Origin: Gammaproteobacteria bacterium
GTDB taxonomy: Bacteria; Pseudomonadota; Gammaproteobacteria; Pseudomonadales; Azotimanducaceae
Assembly: GCA_002712135.1 (NCBI GenBank)
Contig: PASO01000044.1
Span: 3,819 to 17,424, forward strand
Reading direction: 5' to 3'
Length of the DNA stretch: 13,606 nucleotides
The notes beneath the pieces are model-generated. The model searched no databases and was not told the origin of the DNA. It saw only the letters and a program-made list of their open reading frames with translations. A program made the position numbers and the translations under genes. Positions 1 through 7,266 of the stretch are shown here, in pieces; position 1 is the first letter of the stretch; each line of letters starts with the position of its first letter.

Positions 1-15
1 GGGTACCTATCCTAA

Positions 16-1182
16 ATGCTTAAAAATATCGTAATTCTCGCGCTACTTGTCGTTAATGCGACGCTCGTCTACGCCTTCGTCACGCGCAACCCTGCACCAC
101 CACATTCCCTCGCGCCTGAGATCATTACTGAGGTCCAGGAAATTACCCCGGAGTTCGTTGAGAAATCCGAAACCCTAGAACTTATTGCCCCGCGAGAAAA
201 CTACGGCACGCTTACCGAACAACTTCGGGAAAGGGGTGTCTCAAAAGACTTGATCCGGCAGATGGTGCTGGCCACCATAAACCGAGACTTTCTTTTCGAT
301 CAGCAAGCACAGCGCATCGACACTCCGTATTGGAAACGACCACCACTAGACAATTATGAAACGGTTCTGGCGAATCTTGAGCTGGAAGACAGCAAACGGA
401 ACCTCTTACTTGAAATCTTCGGTGATGAGATCATCGACGACCAGTTGTTTGATAATCTTTTTAAACCACTAAACGAAACGCTGGCATTTCTTTCGTCTGA
501 TAAGCAGATTGCTCTGGATGCCTTGATTCGTTCAAATCAGGCTGCGAATACTCCTCGCGGGAGTGGCTTCTTAAGGGAAAACTGGGTGGATCGAAAAACC
601 AGCCAGCAGGACCTGAAGCGAGCGGTACAAGAGTTGTTGTCACAGGACGAATACATGGAATATCAGTTAAGAGAATCGACACTTGCGAGCACAATGCGAC
701 GAAGCATGGACGGAATGGACTATAGCGAACAAGAGTACCGGGATATCTATGCAATACGAGATGCTCTGGAAACCAATGCAACCTCAAAATCTGGTCGAGA
801 AGGCCGTGAGGAACTGCTTGCAGCCCGAGCTGAAGCCAACCAGCAAATTGAGGACTACTTAGGGCCCTCGCGGTTTGAAGAGTACCAGCGTTTACAAGAT
901 CCGATTTATCGTTCTCTTCAGTCAGTGGGAGAACGTTACGGAGCATCGGACGCAAATGTTTTAGCAGTCTATGACGTAACCAATGACGCAACTAGTAGAC
1001 TTCAGGAAGTAACAGAAAATAGAAATCTTTCCAGATCAGAACGCAGGCAAAAGATGGAGGAAATTCAAACGGAGATTAACGTTCAGGTTATAGATATTCT
1101 AGGTGAAGAAGCAGCGCGATCCGTGCAACAGAATACCTCGAGGTTTATTTTTCGCCGGGCGGGTCGCTGGGGCGGAAGGTAG
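16..1182 (+). CDS. Membrane-anchored helical repeat protein of unknown function
   Basis: I do not recognise a named family. The 388-residue product begins with a hydrophobic segment (about residues 4-22) and lacks a lipobox cysteine, so it is probably a signal anchor with the rest in the periplasm. The remainder is charged, rich in Glu, Arg and Gln, and predicted helical. Two stretches resemble each other: one beginning LSQDEYMEYQLR (about residue 207) and one beginning LGPSRFEEYQRL (about 283). Each has an aromatic/EYQ element, then Arg, then a later Tyr-hydrophobic element (DIYAIRDA versus AVYDVTND). Similar EYxLR-type helical proteins are, from memory, common as hypotheticals in Verrucomicrobia and some Gammaproteobacteria. 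The start is the first ATG after an in-frame TAA at 13-15. That stop touches the ATG, so an upstream gene could end there. No clear Shine-Dalgarno is visible. The gene converges on the small gene at 1189 with a 6-nt gap. Confidence 0.85.
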   Translation: MLKNIVILALLVVNATLVYAFVTRNPAPPHSLAPEIITEVQEITPEFVEKSETLELIAPRENYGTLTEQLRERGVSKDLIRQMVLATINRDFLFDQQAQRIDTPYWKRPPLDNYETVLANLELEDSKRNLLLEIFGDEIIDDQLFDNLFKPLNETLAFLSSDKQIALDALIRSNQAANTPRGSGFLRENWVDRKTSQQDLKRAVQELLSQDEYMEYQLRESTLASTMRRSMDGMDYSEQEYRDIYAIRDALETNATSKSGREGREELLAARAEANQQIEDYLGPSRFEEYQRLQDPIYRSLQSVGERYGASDANVLAVYDVTNDATSRLQEVTENRNLSRSERRQKMEEIQTEINVQVIDILGEEAARSVQQNTSRFIFRRAGRWGGR

Positions 1183-1188
1183 GCAACT

Positions 1189-1458
1189 TCATTTAAAAAG
1201 CGGATGTTCTTCTGGTAGCTGTTTTGCTGCCCATAGCGCAAGTTTATGTGCCATTGCCTTTTGTGAAACATCGAGCTTTGCTAGCGGCTGAATCAATTTA
1301 TCATGTACCAATAATCGGTAAATATACTCGATCTTCTCATGCATTGAATCGGTTGGTTCAAACTCTACTACGCCTCGTTTTTCTCCGTATTGCACACCGA
1401 GTCGAACAGCTTCCTTTAACAGCTCGCCTTCATTCTTGAGTCTCTTATTTTTCGTCAT
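1189..1458 (-). CDS. Small cytoplasmic protein, DUF5062-like
   Basis: An 89-residue soluble, helical protein with no signal peptide or membrane segment. The N-terminal KNEGELLKEAVRLG, the central YIYRLLVHDKLIQPL and the C-terminal HKLALWAAKQLPEEHPL resemble what I recall of the DUF5062 family of short gammaproteobacterial proteins of unknown function. That assignment is from memory, not a search. A good ribosome binding site (AAGGA read on the minus strand, about 9 nt before the ATG at 1458) supports the start. The gene lies 34 nt downstream of the co-directional beta-barrel gene and may share its transcript. Its last codon is 6 nt from the end of the convergent gene at 1182. No function can be assigned. 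Confidence 0.8.
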   Translation of the reverse strand: MTKNKRLKNEGELLKEAVRLGVQYGEKRGVVEFEPTDSMHEKIEYIYRLLVHDKLIQPLAKLDVSQKAMAHKLALWAAKQLPEEHPLFK

Positions 1459-1491
1459 CGCCGCATTTCCTTCGGAGAAGTATAATCATTG

Positions 1492-2262
1492 TTAATCGGT
1501 CGCCAGAACAAAACCTATACGAAATTGGGGTTCCATCTGTACGACAACATGATTCGGAAAAGTCTGCGCATCCTTGTAATCGATTTCGAGCAACGCTATA
1601 CCCAAAGTACCACTGAGTATGTCATTGAACCGATACTCTATCGCCACATCGACACTGGTAATGTCCGCGGTAGATGCACCATGAATCGGTAAAAAAGTAG
1701 CAATATTTAGAGAAAGGTCACTCGCAAACTCGTATCGACCAGTCGCTCCAATACGATAACCCCCTTTGTTGTATGCCCTATCAACCATTTCAACACCGTT
1801 AGAAAGTTCGTAGTGGAAAGAAAACAGGGTGGCGTCAACACCCAAGGCATAACTGAGTTGATCATACTTAGGTGACTGAAAATGACGCAGGTAGCCAACC
1901 CTATGCCAATCGAGTTGAACCTGCACACTGGTTTCATCTCCTGCCCTGAACTGTTGCCACTGTGAAAGCAGATCACTTTGCAATTGCGTATTTTGGACAT
2001 CACGCAGTACATTAGCACCAATAAAAAAACGATTCCGATCTAAGCGAAAACCGAATTCAACGGAATAACTGGTTAGTTTTTCAACACCCAACTCCTGGAA
2101 AGTTGGCCGTGTAACATCGGACCGGTTTGGCAAGCCCCCAGCAGGGGTCTGCATAAAACCGTCAATACCACCGGATAACGCGGCAGCAGAGAAATCTAAC
2201 TGCAACGAGTCAGCGATCGCCGAATGGGCCAACAAAACCGCAAAGACCAGTATTATTTTCAT
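1492..2262 (-). CDS. Secreted protein, probable outer-membrane beta-barrel
   Basis: Exported protein of about 256 residues. It starts with a classic signal peptide: MK, a hydrophobic IILVFAVLLAHSA core and a likely cleavage after AIADS or nearby. The mature part alternates polar and hydrophobic residues with many aromatics, in strand-like stretches such as SVEFGFRLDRNRFFIGANV, YALGVDATLFSFHYEL, YRIGATGRYEFA and FRIGFVLATD. This is typical of small outer-membrane barrels. An early TPAGG...RPTFQELG segment recurs, as I recall it, in uncharacterised barrel proteins. A GTG at 2268 would lengthen the frame by two codons but overlaps the Shine-Dalgarno GGAGG; the ATG at 2262 sits 5 nt after that site and gives the natural signal peptide, so I chose it. 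The small gene at 1458 follows downstream. The chain ends in Asp rather than the usual Phe, which slightly weakens the barrel call. Ligand unknown. Confidence 0.8.
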   Translation of the reverse strand: MKIILVFAVLLAHSAIADSLQLDFSAAALSGGIDGFMQTPAGGLPNRSDVTRPTFQELGVEKLTSYSVEFGFRLDRNRFFIGANVLRDVQNTQLQSDLLSQWQQFRAGDETSVQVQLDWHRVGYLRHFQSPKYDQLSYALGVDATLFSFHYELSNGVEMVDRAYNKGGYRIGATGRYEFASDLSLNIATFLPIHGASTADITSVDVAIEYRFNDILSGTLGIALLEIDYKDAQTFPNHVVVQMEPQFRIGFVLATD

Positions 2263-2647
2263 AGGCACCTCCGAAGTATGCTACCCAATCCACTACCCCA
2301 TAACCATCAAAAAGCTAAAGATAACGTGCCTGAGGTATTCATTTATAGGACTTTCTTATCCCCACAAAATACCGGCAACTAGTAGTCCAATCAGGGTAAC
2401 CAAGACAACAAAATGGAAATAAAAAACGTCCAAAGAATACCGCTATTAATACTGTCTTCCATACTTGTCGCTGGAGCCCCTTCTATAGCTATACCTCTTG
2501 TTTGTTTAACAAGCAAAATACTATGGCAAGACTACTTTATATAGGAGATTAAGGCTATTGGCGCCTGCCCATGCCGGTACCCCTTAGCAGCCGCAAATTT
2601 GCTAACATACTAGTCTACTTATTAAAAAGTTAAATCAACGAGAATTT
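2263..2647. other. Divergent intergenic region, no confident gene
   Basis: This 385-nt AT-rich gap separates the leftward beta-barrel gene from the rightward amidohydrolase, so it must hold promoters for both. I see no strong consensus for either. The best rightward candidate is TTGCTA at 2599 followed 17 nt later by TTAAAA at 2622, which is weak. A 43-codon reading frame at 2413-2544 encodes a mostly hydrophobic peptide but has no Shine-Dalgarno. I found no RNA gene or strong hairpin. Confidence 0.5.
2267..2272 (-). promoter_or_regulatory. Start-deciding ribosome binding site for the beta-barrel gene
   Basis: The minus strand reads GGAGGT here, a near-perfect Shine-Dalgarno. It lies 4-5 nt upstream of the ATG at 2262 and overlaps the alternative GTG at 2268, so only the ATG is well placed. 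Confidence 0.75.
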
Positions 2648-4321
2648 ATGTCCCACGATCTGGTTATACGAAATGCCAACGTTGTAGACGGCACAGGAGC
2701 TGCACCATTTGCCGCAGATATCGCTATCGATAACGACACGATTTCAGCTATCGGAAAGATCAATTACTCCGGAAAAGAAGAAATCAATGCGCGAGGTAAT
2801 GCTGTGACGCCTGGCTTCATAGATCTGCACACGCATCTCGATGCACAGATCGGTTGGGATCCAATGCTCACTTCTGTTACCTGGCATGGTATTACTACAG
2901 CACTTCTGGGTAACTGCGGTGTAACCTTCGCGCCCTGCAAGCCGTCGGATAAAGAATTCCTTGCTAGCATGATGGAAACTGTCGAAGACATTCCCAAAAA
3001 CGCCATCTTGTCTGGCTTGCCCTGGGACTGGGAATCCTATGGCGGATATCTAGACTCGATCCAAAGGTCAGGGCCAATGATCAATGTCGCTGGGTTGGTG
3101 GGACATTGCGCAACACGTTTTTATGTCATGGGCGAACGGGCTATTGAAGAACCAGCCACCGAGGATGAAATTAAACAGATCGCGGAAATAGCTGGCCAAT
3201 CAGTAAAAGATGGCGCTTTCGGTTTTTCGACCAATCGACATATAGGGCACCTCCTGCCGGATGGTCGCCCTATACCTGGAACCTTTGCAGAACACCATGA
3301 AATTCATGAAATCGCGAAATCAATCGGAAAGTATGACGGCATAATGCAAACCGTAATGAACTTCACTAAATTTGAAGAAGAAATGGATCTGATTGGCGAA
3401 GAGGCAGCTCTGTGCCGTGGTGCCCTATTCAGCGCAGTGGCAGGAGAAAAGCCTGAGATGGTTAAACGCATAGATCAAAAAGTCATGGCGTTTCGTAACG
3501 CTGGTCATAACGTCACCGGTGTCACGGTGCCACGAAGTGGTGGCGGTGTCGGTGGTCTAGCGACCAATAATTTCTTCTACTCAGGCGCATGGAAAGAACT
3601 GCATAAAATGGATTTCGGTGGCCGTTTAGCAGCATTAAGAGATGAAAGCATGCGCCGCAAACTAGTGCAGGATGTAAAAGACTCAGCAGATGCCAAAAGT
3701 GTTTTTCAGCACACCTCAAATTGGTACCCCATGGGAGTCGAAGATCGCCCTAGGTACACAGGCTCCCCTGATGAAAGTCTTAATGCCATCGCCGAGGCTG
3801 CAGGTGAGCACCCGGTCGAAACATGGATCCGCCTGACTCTGGAGTCGAATGGCAAGATGCTATTCCATCATCGATCATTCAACGTAAACCTAGATACCCT
3901 TGCAGAAATGATAGGTACTGAATGGGCCATGCCTGGCCTCGGTGATGCCGGCGCCCATGTCAGCCAGATGATTGACTCCGGCTGGTCAACCTTTGTGCTT
4001 TCACACTGGCACCGTGATATGGGTCTCTATTCCCTCGAAGAAGCCGTGCGTCGAATCTCCGGCGTACCTGCAGAGGTACTAGGGTTAAACGATCGAGGCA
4101 CACTGGCAGTTGGTAAACGCGCCGATATCAACGTAATCGATATAGATACGGTTGAAGAGCGGCAACCCCATATCGTTAACGACTTCCCCGATGGCGCACC
4201 TCGTTTCATCCAGCGTGGCACGGGTTATCAGGCAACGATTTGCAATGGCCAGATTGTGCTCAGGGACGATGAGCACACCGGCTTACGTTCAGGTAAAGTG
4301 CTGAAGAACTCAGCAAGGTAA
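2648..4321 (+). CDS. Amidohydrolase, N-acyl-D-amino-acid deacylase superfamily
   Basis: A 557-residue cytoplasmic metal-dependent hydrolase. It has the composite barrel of amidohydrolases: an N-terminal beta domain (LVIRNANVVDGTGAAPFAAD), then GFIDLHTHLD with metal-ligand His61 and His63, Cys90 in the GNCGVTFAPC segment (the D-aminoacylase bridging cysteine position), GHCATR at 152-157, GFST at 192-195, catalytic Asp433 in GDAGAH, and a C-terminal GTLAVGKRADINVID return strand. The family releases D-amino acids or related compounds from N-acyl or N-carbamoyl precursors. The middle (FGFST, PDGRPIPGTFAE, VPRSGGG) matches a subgroup that lacks the THxR and SHLK motifs of classical D-aminoacylases, so the substrate is open. 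A weak GAGAA site precedes the ATG. The nearest gene on the same strand is ilvD, 552 nt away, so I treat it as a single-gene unit. Superfamily certain, exact activity not. Confidence 0.9.
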   Translation: MSHDLVIRNANVVDGTGAAPFAADIAIDNDTISAIGKINYSGKEEINARGNAVTPGFIDLHTHLDAQIGWDPMLTSVTWHGITTALLGNCGVTFAPCKPSDKEFLASMMETVEDIPKNAILSGLPWDWESYGGYLDSIQRSGPMINVAGLVGHCATRFYVMGERAIEEPATEDEIKQIAEIAGQSVKDGAFGFSTNRHIGHLLPDGRPIPGTFAEHHEIHEIAKSIGKYDGIMQTVMNFTKFEEEMDLIGEEAALCRGALFSAVAGEKPEMVKRIDQKVMAFRNAGHNVTGVTVPRSGGGVGGLATNNFFYSGAWKELHKMDFGGRLAALRDESMRRKLVQDVKDSADAKSVFQHTSNWYPMGVEDRPRYTGSPDESLNAIAEAAGEHPVETWIRLTLESNGKMLFHHRSFNVNLDTLAEMIGTEWAMPGLGDAGAHVSQMIDSGWSTFVLSHWHRDMGLYSLEEAVRRISGVPAEVLGLNDRGTLAVGKRADINVIDIDTVEERQPHIVNDFPDGAPRFIQRGTGYQATICNGQIVLRDDEHTGLRSGKVLKNSAR

Positions 4322-4814
4322 CCGATAGCCGTCTCAAAAGGCGTTCACGTAACAAAGCACCGGCAACTTCTGGGTATGGGATAAATGATCGATTGGGATG
4401 CGTTAAGTCAGTAGACCCCGATTTGGCAGTTGGTAACCCAGTGTTGCCGAGTCGTGGTTAGAACTGCTTTGATTATGGCCTCGATAACAAACTCGTTCTA
4501 AAATCCCCAAAAAACTGTTGTATTAGGCCATGGTCAACCAGCAACATGCTTAGCATGTTGTGAGATTGATTTTGTCATACCGCGACACGCGTCTTGATAC
4601 TCGAAACTGAAATCCCTCGTGTCACTTCCCAACAACTTTGGACCCTCGAATATACTCATGAATAATTAGCGTAATGCCGGCGCAATCGATTTTGTTAACG
4701 TCACTGTTGGTGATTCCCACTCGGTACCACAAGCACTCTGGGACAGCTTACGTGCCTCATTCGAATCGATGTTTGACTACTCATAATCAACTATTTCAGA
4801 TACCCAACCTGGTT
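4322..4814. other. Long intergenic region upstream of ilvD
   Basis: Nearly 500 nt without a believable gene; short frames here lack ribosome binding sites and recognisable protein character. The clear structure is the perfect inverted repeat at 4542-4560. No T-run terminator was found after the amidohydrolase gene. No attenuator-like leader peptide with a run of Ile, Val or Leu codons was found before ilvD, and the promoter at 4815-4841 leaves only a short leader. Confidence 0.5.
4542..4560. repeat. Perfect 9-bp inverted repeat (hairpin or operator)
   Basis: CAACATGCT at 4542-4550 is followed by a single T and then its exact reverse complement AGCATGTTG at 4552-4560. As RNA it would form a 7-bp stem with a CUUAG loop. 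As DNA it is a 19-bp symmetric site of operator size. It lies 221 nt after the amidohydrolase stop and about 255 nt before the ilvD promoter. The following bases (TGAGATTGATTTT) are not a clean U-tract, so a terminator is possible but not well supported. Confidence 0.6.
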
Positions 4815-4841
4815 TTGGCACGCACAACACCATGCTACAAT
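4815..4841 (+). promoter_or_regulatory. Sigma-70-type promoter of ilvD
   Basis: TTGGCA at 4815-4820 and TACAAT at 4836-4841, the latter preceded by TG one base upstream (extended -10, TGCTACAAT). The spacer is a short 15 nt, which the extended -10 could offset. Transcription would start near 4848, giving a leader of about 26 nt to the ATG at 4874. The bases after the -10 are GC-rich (GCGCGCC), a discriminator type associated with stringent control; that regulatory reading is inference. Confidence 0.55.
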
Positions 4842-4873
4842 GCGCGCCTTTCAAATTTGGGTATCTAAGTAAC

Positions 4874-6553
4874 ATGGCTGACTCAAAAGATCGGCGGCGA
4901 TATTCCTCCTTGGTCGTAGATGGAGTAGAAAAGGCTGCTGCGCGATCAATGTTGTATGCGGTTGGTTTTACCGAGGAAGACTTCAGTAAACCGCAGATCG
5001 GTATTGCTTCCCTTGGTAGTAATCTCACGCCCTGCAACATGCATATCAATGATCTTGCAGTATCTGCAGTTATGGGTGCAAACGACGCTGGTGGTAAACC
5101 GATGACCTTCAACACCATTACGGTATCCGATGGGATCTCCATGGGGTCGCCAGGTATGCGCTTTTCCCTTGTCTCCCGAGAAGTCATTGCCGATTCAATT
5201 GAAACGGTTGTCGGTGCTGAGGGCTTCGATGGCTTTGTAGCAATTGGCGGCTGCGATAAGAACATGCCGGGTTGTGCAATGGCAATCGCAAGACTAGACC
5301 GTCCTGCGGTATTCGTCTATGGCGGTACCATTCAGATGGGTAAGGAAAGACGAGACATCATTTCCGTATTCGAAGCAGTGGGGCAACACGCTTCCGGAAC
5401 CATTGATGACGCCCAATTAAAAGAAATCGAGTCAACTGCAATCCCAGGGCCTGGCTCCTGCGGTGGCATGTACACTGCGAATACGATGGCATCTGCCATT
5501 GAGGCGATGGGCTTATCGCTACCCAACTCCTCTGCCCAGGAAGCCGTGTCAAACAACAAGCGTGCAGATAGTTACGCTGCAGGCGAAGCCGTTGTTAGGC
5601 TGGTTGAAGCAGGCATCAAACCTTCCGACATTCTATCTCGCGAAGCTTTTGAGAATGCGATTACCGTCGTTATTGCCCTTGAGGGCTCAACAAATGCAGT
5701 ACTGCACCTGTTGGCGATTGCACATGCTGCCAAAGTCCCACTAACGATTGATGACTTTATGACAATCGGGAAGCGCGTACCCGTCCTCGCCGACATGCGG
5801 CCTGCCGGACAGTACGCAATGAGTGAACTGATCGAAATTGGCGGGATACAGCCATTGATGAAAACGCTGTTGGATGAAGGCCTTTTGCATGGCGATTGCC
5901 TCACCGTAACGGGCAAAACCTTGGCAGAAAACCTCGCTGATGTCGCCCCCTATCCAGATGGTCAGCAGGTGATTCGTGCTATATCAAATCCTATCAAAAA
6001 GGATAGCCATCTAGTCATCCTTCGAGGCAATCTTGCACCAGAAGGTGCAGTCGCTAAGATCACCGGTCATGAAGGCCTTACCTTTACCGGTACCGCACGC
6101 TGCTTTGCGGGTGAAGAAGCGGCCCTTGCTGCGATATTGGACGGCACCATTATGGCAGGTGACGTCGTCGTCGTACGCTATGAAGGACCTCGCGGTGGTC
6201 CCGGTATGCGCGAGATGCTTTCACCAACTAGTGCTATTATGGGTCGTGGTCTCTCTCAAGATGTTGCGCTAATTACGGATGGTCGTTTTTCAGGTGGCTC
6301 ACACGGGTTTGTGATTGGTCATATCACGCCCGAAGCATTTGACGGTGGTCCTATCGCTTTGCTCGAGGATGGTGATGAAATTACCATCGACGCTGAGGGT
6401 AATACAATTTCGGTGGAATTGTCTGACGATGAGCTAAAGACGCGACAAGCCAGGTGGGAAAAACCAGCGCCTTATACCAATAGAGGGATATTGGCGAAGT
6501 ACGCACGACTAGTGAGTTCAGCCTCGCAAGGTGCTGTCACTGACAGCGACTAG
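4874..6553 (+). CDS. ilvD: Dihydroxy-acid dehydratase, short form
   Basis: Dehydrates 2,3-dihydroxy-isovalerate and 2,3-dihydroxy-3-methylvalerate to the 2-keto acids leading to valine, leucine, isoleucine and pantothenate; cytoplasmic iron-sulfur enzyme (EC 4.2.1.9). The product is about 559 residues. Cluster-ligand cysteines are at 54 (NLTPCNMH), 127 (GGCDKNMPG) and 196 (GPGSCGG); Mg-binding acids at Asp86 (VSDGISMG) and Asp128, with Lys129 next to it; and [10 protein letters not shown] near 469-478 carries the catalytic-serine region. It is some 55 residues shorter than the E. coli type and resembles the [2Fe-2S] short forms. An in-frame ATG at 4832 lies inside the promoter, so the ATG at 4874 ([12 protein letters not shown]) is the start; its Shine-Dalgarno is weak. 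Residue 270 is Glu in [11 protein letters not shown] where most relatives have Gly. The gene ends in a stop codon shared with the convergent glycosyltransferase gene. No other ilv or leu gene is nearby. Confidence 0.95.
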   Translation: MADSKDRRRYSSLVVDGVEKAAARSMLYAVGFTEEDFSKPQIGIASLGSNLTPCNMHINDLAVSAVMGANDAGGKPMTFNTITVSDGISMGSPGMRFSLVSREVIADSIETVVGAEGFDGFVAIGGCDKNMPGCAMAIARLDRPAVFVYGGTIQMGKERRDIISVFEAVGQHASGTIDDAQLKEIESTAIPGPGSCGGMYTANTMASAIEAMGLSLPNSSAQEAVSNNKRADSYAAGEAVVRLVEAGIKPSDILSREAFENAITVVIALEGSTNAVLHLLAIAHAAKVPLTIDDFMTIGKRVPVLADMRPAGQYAMSELIEIGGIQPLMKTLLDEGLLHGDCLTVTGKTLAENLADVAPYPDGQQVIRAISNPIKKDSHLVILRGNLAPEGAVAKITGHEGLTFTGTARCFAGEEAALAAILDGTIMAGDVVVVRYEGPRGGPGMREMLSPTSAIMGRGLSQDVALITDGRFSGGSHGFVIGHITPEAFDGGPIALLEDGDEITIDAEGNTISVELSDDELKTRQARWEKPAPYTNRGILAKYARLVSSASQGAVTDSD

Positions 6554-7266
6554 TGGCGCTGCATTCGCCAGAGACGGAGTAAATCGACGACAATCCTTAC
6601 GGTGTCAGAAAGTTTGAGTTTGGATCCACCAACGTCAATCCATCGATGTAGTGGTTCTTCGTAAAAGTCATCGTTCCCATAGCCGTATTTTTTTAAACGC
6701 CCAAGTAATTCCACATCAAACGCCCAACGCGATATAAAAGGTACAATAAGACTATGTGAAAGAACCTCCGAGGTAGCAAACACCTTGGCGCCACACTGCG
6801 TGTCGTATAACGGCATACGCAAGATCATTGATGCAAAGATCGCAAACACACGGCCGAGATAATGTCTAACCACATTTCTTTTAATCTCAGCCCCTAGATG
6901 TAACCACCTTGAACCGAGTAATACATTCACATCCTGCTCCGAAAACCGTCTAATAAGTCGAATCATCTCGTCCGCCGACGTCGCAAAGTCTGCATCGAGA
7001 TACCCTACAGGGGATGAACCAGATTCAATTGCCCTAATCAGGCCGTGGCGAACCGCTTCTCCCTTACCAAGGTTTTCGACAAAGCTAATAACAGATACCT
7101 TGTCAGAAAAAGACTCTTTCAGTTCATGCAGAAGGTTAAGAGTATCGTCCGTGGACCCGTCGTCTACTAGATAGACATCAACATTAGCCTCAACCAGCAT
7201 CCGGACCTCAGACTCATCGAGCCTATGCCCTTCGTTATAGCAGGGAATTACGACTCCAGTCGACAT
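6550..7266 (-). CDS. Family 2 glycosyltransferase, polyprenyl-phosphate sugar synthase-like
   Basis: A 238-residue GT-A fold glycosyltransferase. Landmarks: VVIPCYNEG at the N-terminus, VDDGSTDDT (Asp35, Asp36) for nucleotide-sugar binding, ENLGKGEAVRHG at 64-75, the metal-binding DAD (91-93), GSRW (118-121), YDTQCGAKVF (154-163) and HRWIDVGGSKL near the C-terminus. The DTQCGxK and GGSK signatures are those of dolichyl-phosphate beta-glucosyltransferase (Alg5-like) and bacterial relatives that load a sugar from a nucleotide donor onto a lipid phosphate carrier. No C-terminal transmembrane pair is visible, so it should act at the inner face of the cytoplasmic membrane. It overlaps the upstream glutathione transferase gene by one base (TAATG), so translation is probably coupled. 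Its stop overlaps the ilvD stop at 6550-6553. Sugar and acceptor cannot be read from sequence; no GtrA flippase or second transferase is adjacent. Confidence 0.88.
   Translation of the reverse strand: MSTGVVIPCYNEGHRLDESEVRMLVEANVDVYLVDDGSTDDTLNLLHELKESFSDKVSVISFVENLGKGEAVRHGLIRAIESGSSPVGYLDADFATSADEMIRLIRRFSEQDVNVLLGSRWLHLGAEIKRNVVRHYLGRVFAIFASMILRMPLYDTQCGAKVFATSEVLSHSLIVPFISRWAFDVELLGRLKKYGYGNDDFYEEPLHRWIDVGGSKLKLSDTVRIVVDLLRLWRMQRH

Noticed and set aside
461..991. 176-codon leftward open frame
   Set aside because: Lies wholly antisense to the gene at 16-1182; its product is Leu/His/Arg-rich with no family character and no ribosome binding site.
4777..5265. 162-codon leftward open frame over the start of ilvD
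   Set aside because: Antisense to conserved ilvD codons and to its promoter; the product is Pro/Ser-rich shadow sequence.
5572..5916. 114-codon leftward open frame inside ilvD
   Set aside because: Fully antisense to well-conserved ilvD sequence, no start signal.
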